Part shown: positions 9,310-19,156 of the stretch, one piece after another
Position numbering within the stretch: the first letter of the stretch is position 1
How the letters are laid out: each line of letters opens with the position of its first letter
From: a virus
Direction: 5' to 3' (one strand)
IMG/VR virus record: IMGVR_UViG_3300038424_000251
Span: 301,300-365,299 of that record
Length of the DNA stretch: 64,000 bases
Made by a program: the position numbers and the translations under genes
The notes under the pieces: generated by a model
Told to the model about the DNA's origin: nothing
Database searches by the model: none
Seen by the model: the letters and a program-made list of their open reading frames with translations, nothing else

Positions 9310-11874
9310 ATGCATCATTTCATTTATCCATCACAAGACACATTCATAACCAACACTGTAGGACTTGAAGACCTAAATTTTGGATTGGATGAAATTTTGC
9401 GTGTAGGTACTGAAACGATTACTGTTAAAAGCACATCACCAACTACAACTATTCCTATCTTTGGAACGGTATTAAATTTATGTGTGTCAGGATTTTCAGG
9501 TTCTATTGTTAATTCTTCCATTTATGGGACAGCATCATTTGCATCGGGAGTGATTACAAGTAGTATTGATGCAAATGTAACTGCTTCTAATTTTAATGGA
9601 ATATTGACAGGTAGTTATCTTTCATCTTCTTTATTGAGTGGTTCAGCTTTTACAGGTTCATTGACAAATTTCAGTGGTAGTTTTACAGGTATTTTTAGTG
9701 GAAGTGTTTCTGGTTATCTTTGGACTGATTATTTACAGTACTTTAACGGTAATGTGATTGGGTTTACTGGTCAAATTATTTCAGGAAGTGTTAATGGAGC
9801 TGACATTTTACCACAACAAAATACAACCATTTCTGATATAATTTATGATAATAGAGCATTAGTTCAATTTGACATAACTGCTATTTCTCAGTCCATTGCT
9901 AGTAGGGATATTGTTAATCCAGAATTTAGACTAAAATTAAAGGTAGCAAGGGAATTTGAATTACCTATACAATATCATATTTATGCTTTTCCAATTTCTG
10001 AAAGTTGGGTAATGGGTAATGGATATGTATCTGATAACGGTTCATCACAGGGGGCTAACTGGATATATAGAGATTATGATGGAGGCACACCTTGGGCTAC
10101 TACAGGTTCATCTTATATTTCATCTTTATCTGTTACTCAGTCTTTTAATTATCAGGTTGGTGACATCAATGTGGATGTTACACCCATTGTCAATGCATGG
10201 GTAAGTGGAACAGTTCCTAATAATGGAATTGTTTTAATCAGCGGTGATGAATTTGCACCAACAAGTTCAGGTATGAGTTTGTATTTCTTTAGTAAGGATA
10301 CTAACACTATTTATGAACCTATTTTGGATGTTGGATGGAGTGATTTTTCTTGGTCAACGGGTAGTATAATCACTTCTAGTGCGAATATTTCTACAATTCC
10401 TGCAGGTATTTCTGGAAGTGTTAGTGATAGTGGTTCTATAAGTGGTTTCCTATTTGGTTGTTTCACAGGATTTGGTAATATGTCCTTTTCTTCTAGTATT
10501 GACCCTATTAGTGGCTCTAGTGGTTCTTTTATCACAAATTCTTATGCGAGTGGGATAATTCAAGCAACTGGACTTTCTGGGTTGATAACAAGTATGTCTA
10601 TCAATGGGGATTTTGTTGGTATGGTTAGTAGTTCTACAGTTTGTTTAATTTCTACTTGTAGTTCATGCATACCAAACTTTTATTCCAGAACTGGTGATAG
10701 TTGGGTTATTGATGGTCAATTTCCGTCAATGTATTCTCCATATCCTAATGTGCCGGGGTTTGTACAGGAAGGTCTAGCATATCTTAATCAAGGTCAAAAT
10801 CAATCACAATACGAAGGTCATGACATATATGGTTGGGGTGATAAGTTTAATGAATTTAACCAATATGACTGGACGAGTGACCACGTTTTTCAGGAGGAAT
10901 TTGGACCGGGTTCCATACCGTTTTTTGTAAATAAAGGATGTAATTGCAATCCTACTCAACAAGGAGCGATAGCATATTCCTATTCTAGTAGTCTATATAA
11001 CTGTGCAACTGGCGATCCATGTATTCAATCTGCAATTGATAATACAACATGTCTTGGTCCATGTAATCCTTCTTTATCTATTACAATATCATTAATTATG
11101 GGAACTTTTACAGATGGAATTTTTAGTGGAAGTGTTTTTACTTCAAGTTTCTGTGATGGATATCTTTTGGGTAGAGGGTTTTTGATTGGTAATTGGAATG
11201 AATCAATGATAGATGGTACTATCATAAGTTCATCATATCCATCATCATTTCCTTCTGGAATTGTAGTAACTTTTGATGGTAATTATTTCAGTGGGTCAGC
11301 ATTTGGGTCTGTAACGGAACTTCCATTGACTAATAGTTATTCCACTTCTAGTTATGGTATATTTAGTGGTGTATTTATTAATGGTCTTCTTGCCGGCTAT
11401 AAGATTTATGCGCCGTTTTCTGGAAGTATAATGAGCTCTAGTTACAGTTACACAAGTAGCCTCAATACAACTTCATCGGTTATCAATCCTGTTAATGTTA
11501 AAAGTTCATTTGCTACAGTAATTCAGAATGTTCCATCATCTGTAACTGCTGGTGATATAATTAAGGTAAATGTTTTTGCTAGACCAGAGTTTCCACTTAA
11601 AAATTTTGACAGACAAACCCAATTTACTCAATTTCTTATTCCACAATATTTGCCTACGTCATCATATTATGCAATTAAAGATAATGAAACCGAAGAAATG
11701 ATACTTGATTTTGACCAATATACACAATTAAGTTGTAATCTTAATGGTAATTATTTTATGCTAGATACCACAAGTTTTCCACAGGAAAGATATTTCAAAA
11801 TCTTAGTAAGAGTAGAACAAAGTGGAAGTGTTTATACTCTTGACCATAATAATATTTTTAAAATTGTTAGATAA
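9310..11874 (+). CDS. Large structural protein with split DNRLRE-like domain
   Basis: An 854-residue protein. The opening HHFIYPSQDTFITN, the segment LNFGLDEILRVG and the later region from about 180 to 345 (RALVQFDITAI, DINVDVTPIVNAWVSGTV, GIVLISGDEF) resemble a DNRLRE-type beta domain. It appears to be interrupted by a Gly/Ser-rich shaft at about 60-155 (repeats such as FSGSFTGIFSGSVSG). A second GS-rich stretch and a Cys-rich region (CSSCIPNF, CNCNP) follow. The C-terminal 130 residues look like an Ig-type fold. Its position after gp6 is where T4 encodes gp7 and gp8, so a peripheral baseplate or fibre-linker role is likely but not shown. Confidence 0.6.
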   Translation: MHHFIYPSQDTFITNTVGLEDLNFGLDEILRVGTETITVKSTSPTTTIPIFGTVLNLCVSGFSGSIVNSSIYGTASFASGVITSSIDANVTASNFNGILTGSYLSSSLLSGSAFTGSLTNFSGSFTGIFSGSVSGYLWTDYLQYFNGNVIGFTGQIISGSVNGADILPQQNTTISDIIYDNRALVQFDITAISQSIASRDIVNPEFRLKLKVAREFELPIQYHIYAFPISESWVMGNGYVSDNGSSQGANWIYRDYDGGTPWATTGSSYISSLSVTQSFNYQVGDINVDVTPIVNAWVSGTVPNNGIVLISGDEFAPTSSGMSLYFFSKDTNTIYEPILDVGWSDFSWSTGSIITSSANISTIPAGISGSVSDSGSISGFLFGCFTGFGNMSFSSSIDPISGSSGSFITNSYASGIIQATGLSGLITSMSINGDFVGMVSSSTVCLISTCSSCIPNFYSRTGDSWVIDGQFPSMYSPYPNVPGFVQEGLAYLNQGQNQSQYEGHDIYGWGDKFNEFNQYDWTSDHVFQEEFGPGSIPFFVNKGCNCNPTQQGAIAYSYSSSLYNCATGDPCIQSAIDNTTCLGPCNPSLSITISLIMGTFTDGIFSGSVFTSSFCDGYLLGRGFLIGNWNESMIDGTIISSSYPSSFPSGIVVTFDGNYFSGSAFGSVTELPLTNSYSTSSYGIFSGVFINGLLAGYKIYAPFSGSIMSSSYSYTSSLNTTSSVINPVNVKSSFATVIQNVPSSVTAGDIIKVNVFARPEFPLKNFDRQTQFTQFLIPQYLPTSSYYAIKDNETEEMILDFDQYTQLSCNLNGNYFMLDTTSFPQERYFKILVRVEQSGSVYTLDHNNIFKIVR

Positions 11875-11875
11875 T

Positions 11876-12367
11876 ATGACGGATTTCAGTCAACAAATAG
11901 CAAGTTTCATAAATTACGGGACATATAATTATCGATTTGATAGTATAGGTAACGAAATTTTAAATCAGTCTTCGTCTATTTTTCAACAAGTTTATTTTAA
12001 TCTTCCTCTGGGAAATTTTGTTTATAACAATTCTAAAGTATTATCTTTTTATAATCCAACATTTACGGAATTTGTTCCAGCTTCGCCAACAAGTTCAACA
12101 TCTGCATCATTGTCATCATCATTTCCACAAGCTGCTATTGACCAAATTAATGCAATTACATATCAAAATACTCAATTACAAAGCCAATTAAATTCTGTGG
12201 TTGCTAGTAGCTCAATAAATACAAGTTCTGCTGATATACAATCTATAGAAAATACGATTATTAATCTTAGAATTCAATTAGGGCAAGGTTCTGTTCCAAA
12301 TGATTTCCAAGATATATATCCATATCTTCCGATTCCACCAGAACAAAAAAATCCACCATCACAATAA
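11876..12367 (+). CDS. Hypothetical baseplate-cluster protein (163 aa)
   Basis: The start at 11876 (MTDFSQQIASFINYG) is chosen because it lies just after the stop of the upstream gene; an in-frame extension to 11822 would overlap that gene. The protein has a small N-terminal domain, a Ser-rich linker near residue 75, a coiled-coil-like stretch (QINAITYQNTQLQSQLNSVV) and a Pro-rich end. It lies 2 nt before the next giant structural gene. The coiled coil suggests an oligomeric connector. No family is recognised. Confidence 0.55.
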   Translation: MTDFSQQIASFINYGTYNYRFDSIGNEILNQSSSIFQQVYFNLPLGNFVYNNSKVLSFYNPTFTEFVPASPTSSTSASLSSSFPQAAIDQINAITYQNTQLQSQLNSVVASSSINTSSADIQSIENTIINLRIQLGQGSVPNDFQDIYPYLPIPPEQKNPPSQ

Positions 12368-12369
12368 AT

Positions 12370-15300
12370 ATGTCATTACCATATACAATTTTAGGTGAAT
12401 TCACAGGCAGTATTGAATCTGCTTCGGTTTTGAGTGTACAAGATACATCATTACTTTATGTTTCTCAAAGCTCAGATATTTGGTTCGGTCTTTCTACTAA
12501 TGATGCAATTGAAATAGGTGCATATTCTACAGACGATCAAACTCTTATAGCATGGGGAACTATTGGTCAAGATAAGACATTTCAAACAATTACATTAACA
12601 TATTTGAATAATCTTAACATGCCTGTAAGTTATTCATACAGCCAACTTATTAATCCATTTACACTTTATAAAAATAATTCAATATTATTTCAACCACCAT
12701 TTGATTTAAATGGAATAGGAATTACTAGTGGAAGTTATACTGTGTCTTATAATTTTGTAAGAGAAGTGGCAGGTAATTTATCATCATCTCTTACAATCAA
12801 GGATATTTCTCCATCAAGAACTGAAATAAAACTTATACCATCCAATACATTTGATATTGAATATAGTTCTTTCTGTATTAAAAAGTTTCCAATTAGAGAT
12901 GTGGCTCCTGTTTTGTTGTCAATTATTAAAAATTTTCCTTATGATACAATTTATGAGGAAATGAGTTCTTTAAGTCAATATCAAGATGGTATTTCTTTTT
13001 TGAAATTTGTTTTTTTTCTTACTGATGACGGTTCTGTTATAAATTTGTTAAAAAATTTATACGAAGATTACATAAAATATACTTTTGTAACTCCAACAAC
13101 AAATACTTTACAACAACCTGTAACTATAAAGAGAATTCAGGGTATAAGAACATATTATAGTAATTATTTATTACAAAGTTATAGACATATTGCTGATTTT
13201 AATGATATTAGACAACAGTATATCAATTTTGTAAATGCTCGATTAGATGAAAAATTCAGCCAACTTTTAAATTCACAAGACCAAGGATATAAAGATGCTA
13301 GACAGTTTTGTTATGATTTCTTTGTGACATATTTTTATGACAATGCTGTTAGTCCATTACAATCCAGTTACGAAGACAAATATTTTGGATATTTAAAAAA
13401 CGTACTAAATTTTGGAAATAATAAATATTTCTCAATATTAGATATAGGATATCTTGATGAAAGGACAATTCCTACAGACCCTCTGACTCTTATTGTAAAA
13501 TTATCATCGGCACTTTCTTCTGATATTTCAATAAAGGATACGTGCTGGGTATCTAATTTTGGTATGGTGCCTTATGTGTTTACTGCTATTTTACAAGCAC
13601 CGGTACAATATCAAACTATAACAATTTCTTCCCCAAATTTTGGACCACCGCAAAATCTTATTAATGTAGGGAATTCTAACATTTTATATTCAGCAGATGA
13701 CCTTTCTTATCCATCTACTATAGAAAATAGTATTAGAATTAACAAAAATATTGCTAAATTGAATACGGATTATACTGATTATAATAATTTTGTGGTATTC
13801 TCGTCTGCACAAAACAGGCTTAATATTTTTAAGAATAAGATGATTCAATGGACAGTTTTGAGTGCTTCGATAGTGGAACTTAATAATAGATATAATAGTT
13901 CATTATCATCTTCAATACCTTATCAATATTATTTTAATGAATTATCTAGTTTTAGTACACAAAGTAACCAAATAGTTGATTCATTCGATGGATTTGAGTC
14001 CTATTTATTTAATTCTGGTTTCTACCAATATAATTTGCAGTCTGGTTCATTTTATAGTGCGAGTTATATAAGTGATGCAGACTTTAGTGCAAGTCTATAT
14101 GACACAAATAATAGAGATAGTCTTTCATCAAATGTACCCCAATATATTATTGATGACGACAACTATTCAGAGTATTTGACCTTTTTGAATATGATAGGTC
14201 ATCATTTTGATGATATTTACACATATATTTCTGCTATGCCTATTGAAAGGCAGGTAAAAAATGAATTTACTTCTAGCCTTCCAACCAATACATTAAAAGA
14301 AATGTTGTATTCTTTTGGATGGGATGTCGATGATATTATTGGGTCGCTAGACCTTGACGAAGTATATCTGAACAGTATGAATTCAGCATCTTATAATGCT
14401 TTATCTTCCCAACAGAGACTTCAAATTATATGGAATCGCATTCTCATTAGTTTACCGGGCATCTATAAGACCAAGGGTACAGAACAATGTGTGGATTATT
14501 TGTTGTCATGTTATGGTTTACCTTCATCGATGCTTACGATAAGAGAATATGGTGGGACAGATTATGCTAGCGATATATCTCCTACATATGAACTAGATGA
14601 AAAAATGTATATGCTCCAATTCTCAGGCGTGAGTGATTACATTGAAGGACCAATACCATATTCAGTTATGACAACAGAATTCAAATTTTCCATTGGTTCT
14701 GACCCTAACAATACTTATTACCCAAATTTTAAATTTTTCCCATTATTTACAAGTATTCCATATCCATATTCAAGTTCTTATAATTTTAATTGGGCTTTAG
14801 GATTCTATAGAGTTCCGGGTCAATATACTGGAAAAGTTGTGTTTCAAATGGGTTCTGGTTCTTCAGGTATTAATATAACAAGTAGTGTATTGCCTATTTT
14901 CAATGGTGATATTTTTAGTGTGATGTTGAGAAGAAATTATCCAAATTCTTTATTTGACCCATCTACAGATTTAAATGATATTCCTACTGAATATGATTTA
15001 ACCGTTCAAAGGAATGAAAATGGAAGAAAAATTTTTTATTCTACATCCGATGCAATTTTTTATAATAATGACAATGATGTATTTTCTCAATTTGGTAAAT
15101 TTAGATTAAGTGATGGAACATTTAAAGGGGCATTGGATAAATTATTAATTTGGGATGTTCCTATTGATGATAACGATTTTGAAGAACACGTTGATGATTT
15201 AAATTCATATGGTTTTAGTGGTTCTGTTCCTTATCAACATTTATGGGTAAGATTAAATTGGGATTATCCACAAAACATGTATTATTATAGTGGTTCTGTG

Positions 15301-17232
15301 TGGGTTGATAATGAATCTCCATACTATGCTATTCCAAACTATTACACAGACCAAACTCTTACTACTGTTAATCCTACTTTATATTCTGCATCTTTGAGTA
15401 TTATTGAACAAAATTGGCAATCTTATTATCCGACAGGTTCAGTTGAAATTATTGCTCATAACTTTCCAGAAGCAATTGGAAATGCTTTTTCTGCTTCTTG
15501 GGTTGGTTATCCTACATGTCAATGGTTTTCTCAATCAGTTTATCCATATCAATTTCAAGAATTGACATACCAACAGAATATTGATGCATCTAAATTTGGA
15601 CCTAATAAATATAAAAATGTTAAAATCCGAACATTATCTTATAATCTCGATACTAGACTTGACCCATTTGACAGGTCAACCATTAATCCTGATATAACAG
15701 TTTCAGGTGAGTCTAATCAACTTGGATTTTTTATTGACCCACAGGATTCTAAAAATAAAGATATTTTGAGATATGTTGGTAAAAGCGGCATTATGGGGCT
15801 TATTGGTAATACATCTGACCTTTACAATGACAAATATGCAAATTTAGTTAATAAAAATTATGAATATAATACAAATGGTAATAAAAGAACATATTTTAAT
15901 GAATTATTGACAGTATATAAATTTTATTTTGATAAATCTATTTTTCAAGCTATACGAAATATTATACCAGCTAGAGCTAATTCTTATACAGGTGTGGTAA
16001 TTGAGCCAACACTTCTTGAAAGACCAAAATATCAAAATAGGCCAATAACAGCTAGTCTTGACATTTCATATAAAACTCCAACTGTAATAAAAAATATTTA
16101 TAATTTTGATGAATGTCTTTTTTGGACAGATTTTAATACTGACTGGACATTGGTAAACGGTGGTTTTCCACAATTACAACAGTCTATGGCAAACTCTATG
16201 CCTCCAAGTTATAGTGATATAATAGACTTAACATACATAGATGACCCTACAGAAGTAAAGCCTTCTAATATTGGAAGTGGATATTATACTGATTTCATGG
16301 ATAAAATTCAACATTCCTTCTATCCTGATTTTGAATTATTGCCTAGATTGTGGGAAACATCTTCATCAGGACCATTATCATCTAATTACACCATTCCTAT
16401 TTATGGTTCGGTAACTTCTCAAGATGAAGGTGGTAGATTTATAATTGGACCTGACCACGGTGTTAATTATCCAAATAAATTCTTTTCAGGTTCTAATCAA
16501 GGAAATCATCCAATTCTATACTATATGGTAAAAGTGTGGGATAAATATTATTATTATGCCAAAACAGGGGAATATATTCGTTCTGATAATCCATTAGATA
16601 ACACATATTCATCCTCGTCGCTATATCTTTATAGATACGTTATGCTTGATGAACATTATATGAGAAATCTAATATATTTTACGGATTTAGTATCATTGCC
16701 TGTATATGACTCATCAAGCTATTCTTATACATATGATTTTGTTGCAAATGCATATCTTCATAGAACTAACACGTTTCTTGGAACACCAGATCAAAAAGTA
16801 AGTAATATAAGTGCTTCTGCAAATATATTTACACCTATTACCAAAACCAACTTTAATTTAAATATAAGTCCTTTATCACAATATTTTGAATTGGTTTCTG
16901 GTTATCCAAGAAATCATTATTCTCATAAATTACAACAATTCTCAAAAATAAAATATGGAACCTATGGTAATAGAATTTTTATTAAAGGACAAGAAACATC
17001 AGATTCAACGATTAATAGTAATGGTATTAACGATGGAAGTTCTCCTGTTCAATCAACTAACGTCAGTAATGTTACTGTAATAAATGCTAGTAATGTTATT
17101 CAAACTGTTCCTTCTTCAACTACTGGTCAAATAGTTTTATCTGGTGGAGGTTCGGCTGGGCCAACCAGACGACCTAGTAAGGGTCCTCCCAGTAGGGGCG
17201 GTCCTCCCGGTAGTAGGGGCGGCTCCAGTTAA
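12370..17232 (+). CDS. Giant baseplate structural protein (1620 aa), gp7-like position
   Basis: The longest gene in the window. The region around residues 595-740 (YLTFLNMIGHHFDDIYTYIS, WNRILISLPGIYKTKGTEQC, LLSCYGLPSSMLTIREYGG) matches a conserved segment of giant baseplate proteins of large T4-like phages. Residues about 745-845 resemble a LamG/concanavalin-like sandwich (EFKFSIGSDPN, ALGFYRVPGQYTGKVVFQMG). The last 30 residues are a Gly/Pro/Arg/Ser-rich tail (RRPSKGPPSRGGPPGSRGG). T4 gp7 (1032 aa) is the large wedge protein, and this gene holds the equivalent place after gp25 and gp6. Identity with gp7 is inference. Confidence 0.6.
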   Translation: MSLPYTILGEFTGSIESASVLSVQDTSLLYVSQSSDIWFGLSTNDAIEIGAYSTDDQTLIAWGTIGQDKTFQTITLTYLNNLNMPVSYSYSQLINPFTLYKNNSILFQPPFDLNGIGITSGSYTVSYNFVREVAGNLSSSLTIKDISPSRTEIKLIPSNTFDIEYSSFCIKKFPIRDVAPVLLSIIKNFPYDTIYEEMSSLSQYQDGISFLKFVFFLTDDGSVINLLKNLYEDYIKYTFVTPTTNTLQQPVTIKRIQGIRTYYSNYLLQSYRHIADFNDIRQQYINFVNARLDEKFSQLLNSQDQGYKDARQFCYDFFVTYFYDNAVSPLQSSYEDKYFGYLKNVLNFGNNKYFSILDIGYLDERTIPTDPLTLIVKLSSALSSDISIKDTCWVSNFGMVPYVFTAILQAPVQYQTITISSPNFGPPQNLINVGNSNILYSADDLSYPSTIENSIRINKNIAKLNTDYTDYNNFVVFSSAQNRLNIFKNKMIQWTVLSASIVELNNRYNSSLSSSIPYQYYFNELSSFSTQSNQIVDSFDGFESYLFNSGFYQYNLQSGSFYSASYISDADFSASLYDTNNRDSLSSNVPQYIIDDDNYSEYLTFLNMIGHHFDDIYTYISAMPIERQVKNEFTSSLPTNTLKEMLYSFGWDVDDIIGSLDLDEVYLNSMNSASYNALSSQQRLQIIWNRILISLPGIYKTKGTEQCVDYLLSCYGLPSSMLTIREYGGTDYASDISPTYELDEKMYMLQFSGVSDYIEGPIPYSVMTTEFKFSIGSDPNNTYYPNFKFFPLFTSIPYPYSSSYNFNWALGFYRVPGQYTGKVVFQMGSGSSGINITSSVLPIFNGDIFSVMLRRNYPNSLFDPSTDLNDIPTEYDLTVQRNENGRKIFYSTSDAIFYNNDNDVFSQFGKFRLSDGTFKGALDKLLIWDVPIDDNDFEEHVDDLNSYGFSGSVPYQHLWVRLNWDYPQNMYYYSGSVWVDNESPYYAIPNYYTDQTLTTVNPTLYSASLSIIEQNWQSYYPTGSVEIIAHNFPEAIGNAFSASWVGYPTCQWFSQSVYPYQFQELTYQQNIDASKFGPNKYKNVKIRTLSYNLDTRLDPFDRSTINPDITVSGESNQLGFFIDPQDSKNKDILRYVGKSGIMGLIGNTSDLYNDKYANLVNKNYEYNTNGNKRTYFNELLTVYKFYFDKSIFQAIRNIIPARANSYTGVVIEPTLLERPKYQNRPITASLDISYKTPTVIKNIYNFDECLFWTDFNTDWTLVNGGFPQLQQSMANSMPPSYSDIIDLTYIDDPTEVKPSNIGSGYYTDFMDKIQHSFYPDFELLPRLWETSSSGPLSSNYTIPIYGSVTSQDEGGRFIIGPDHGVNYPNKFFSGSNQGNHPILYYMVKVWDKYYYYAKTGEYIRSDNPLDNTYSSSSLYLYRYVMLDEHYMRNLIYFTDLVSLPVYDSSSYSYTYDFVANAYLHRTNTFLGTPDQKVSNISASANIFTPITKTNFNLNISPLSQYFELVSGYPRNHYSHKLQQFSKIKYGTYGNRIFIKGQETSDSTINSNGINDGSSPVQSTNVSNVTVINASNVIQTVPSSTTGQIVLSGGGSAGPTRRPSKGPPSRGGPPGSRGGSS

Positions 17233-17295
17233 AATATGGAAAGATGGAAAAAAACACATTTAAGAGAATACTTATAAGAGAAAAGAGAAATTCAT

Positions 17296-17952
17296 ATGGG
17301 ATATATTGACAATCAAACAATAACTGTAGATGCTATTCTTACTAAAAAAGGACGCCAGCTTCTGGCGCAGAATGGAAATCTGAATATTACATCATTTGCT
17401 TTGGCAGACGATGAAATTGACTATACACTTTATCAACCAAATCATCCAAATGGTAGTGCTTTTTATGATATTGCTATAAGAAATACACCTGTTTTTGAAC
17501 CTGTTTCCGATGAAACTCAGGTCATGAAATATAAATTGGTAAGTCTTAATCAAGGCGTTACTTCTATTCCTGTTATCAGTATTGCACAGGATAAAATTTC
17601 GGTTGCTAGTAATTATACTGGTCAGATTACCATTGCTCCTTCAACCAATCCACCTTATAATCTTACTCTTGGTTATACAGCAATTCTTGGAAATAAGAAT
17701 GTTGGTGTTTTGATTGTTTCTCAAGCTAATTCAATTAATTCTGTTTCTAGTACAATACCAGCATTTGCTGGTGATATCAATACATCCAGTTCACAGGTTG
17801 TTGTAGGACAAACTTTTATCTTTCTTCCGAATAGTAGTTTAGGTCAAACAACTTCTACGACATTGACAATTATTGGTAATGAATCTGGAGGTAGTTTGAG
17901 TATTGAAGTTACAGTAACAGTCCCACTGACGACTACTAATATAACAACATAA
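17296..17952 (+). CDS. Conserved phage structural protein (218 aa)
   Basis: The N-terminal 100 residues follow a pattern recurrent in aquatic myoviruses: GYIDNQTITVDAILTKKGRQ, LNITSFALADDEIDYTLYQ, NHPNGSAFYDIAIRNTPVFE and MKYKLVSLNQG. The rest is a Thr/Ser-rich beta domain. It sits in the baseplate block, 63 nt after the giant protein and 10 nt before the next structural gene. The exact role in the virion is not known to me. Confidence 0.55.
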   Translation: MGYIDNQTITVDAILTKKGRQLLAQNGNLNITSFALADDEIDYTLYQPNHPNGSAFYDIAIRNTPVFEPVSDETQVMKYKLVSLNQGVTSIPVISIAQDKISVASNYTGQITIAPSTNPPYNLTLGYTAILGNKNVGVLIVSQANSINSVSSTIPAFAGDINTSSSQVVVGQTFIFLPNSSLGQTTSTTLTIIGNESGGSLSIEVTVTVPLTTTNITT

Positions 17953-17962
17953 ATATAATTAT

Positions 17963-19147
17963 ATGATATTCAATCAATTTGACCCCACTGATATAGTAGC
18001 TGGTAGAACGAGTACCGTTACAAGTGGATTTTGGCCCGAAGGAGTTACCTTCCTAACTCAAAGTTCTTTTCTTGATGACTTTTTTGCACTAACCCAATCA
18101 GCAACTACACCATCACCTTCGTTCGGAGCATCAATTTATGATATTCGTAGAACCATGTATTATATTAATATATTTCCAGATACCACAACTTATGGTAATA
18201 ATGACCCATATTTTTCAGTAGCTTATGGTAATTATTATGGTGAATTTGGAAGTGGTTCTTTTGATTTAGATACTGGAAGTATTTTAGCGTTTGCACCCAA
18301 AGCTATTTATACGCAATATCAAAATTTATTGTTGGGAGAAGGAGAAACTGGATTGTTTCAATTTTTATCTGGAAGTTCTGCTAATCCTCAAATGATTACT
18401 GGATATGATATATTTGTTATAAATTTTTCCTCTTATAAAATGAAAGACAAAGTTGATGAGGGTCTTTTTGAAATTACATTAACGGGGTCTAATGGTTCTA
18501 TAACTTTACGAGATGATTCACCATTCTTTTCTCAAGCTTCATCAGTTTATAATTTGATAATAGGGTCTATTAATGGTTCAACGACCACTTTGCCTTCATA
18601 TCAGGGTATTGGATTATTCTATCCAGAAGATGGTGTAGTTGTATTTAATGCTAAAATTATTGATCAACTCATAGGATTGAGTAATCTTTCAGGAACAGTT
18701 GGGCCGCCTAGTCCTAGTGGTGCTGGAACAGTATGTATGTCAAATTATAGTACTGGAAGTATTTCTGGTATACCTATTCTCGGCCAATTATCATTAGTCC
18801 CAACTACTGTAAATCATAAAGTATTCTTTTGGGCAATTCAGAATGCAAATAATACAATGAAAGTTCGTAAAACTGAATATGTTCCATCTCAGCATTATTT
18901 TGTGAGAGTTAAAAATCTTGATTTTAATTATTCTAATAATCCGACATATGTTTATGATGGTACAGACGGTATTCATGCTGCCGGAACTATATACAATTCT
19001 GATTTTATTACAAATCCAACAACATATATTACTACGATTGGTTTGTATGATGCTAGCAATGAACTGGTAGCAGTTGGTAAATTAAGTAGACCTGCTATAA
19101 AAACCTTTGACAATGAGCTTTTAATTAAGGTCAGATTGGATTTTTAA
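17963..19147 (+). CDS. Baseplate/tail structural protein with shared C-terminal module
   Basis: A 394-residue beta-rich protein. Near residues 290-330, TEYVPSQHYFVRVKNLDFNY is followed by SNNPTYV, a segment conserved in structural proteins of T4-like marine phages. The C-terminal 45 residues (TTIGLYDASNELVAVGKLSR, ending LLIKVRLDF) form a module that recurs at the end of the protein at 21327-24026. The shared end probably docks both proteins to the same partner in the baseplate. The start gives MIFNQFDPTDIVAGRTSTVT. Confidence 0.55.
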   Translation: MIFNQFDPTDIVAGRTSTVTSGFWPEGVTFLTQSSFLDDFFALTQSATTPSPSFGASIYDIRRTMYYINIFPDTTTYGNNDPYFSVAYGNYYGEFGSGSFDLDTGSILAFAPKAIYTQYQNLLLGEGETGLFQFLSGSSANPQMITGYDIFVINFSSYKMKDKVDEGLFEITLTGSNGSITLRDDSPFFSQASSVYNLIIGSINGSTTTLPSYQGIGLFYPEDGVVVFNAKIIDQLIGLSNLSGTVGPPSPSGAGTVCMSNYSTGSISGIPILGQLSLVPTTVNHKVFFWAIQNANNTMKVRKTEYVPSQHYFVRVKNLDFNYSNNPTYVYDGTDGIHAAGTIYNSDFITNPTTYITTIGLYDASNELVAVGKLSRPAIKTFDNELLIKVRLDF

Positions 19148-19156
19148 AATAATGAA

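Noticed and set aside
17150-17232. GC-rich patch at the end of the 1620-aa gene
   Set aside because: At first it looked like foreign DNA or a terminator. It is simply the in-frame Gly/Pro/Arg tail with short GGGGCGG/CCTCCC repeats and no U-tract.
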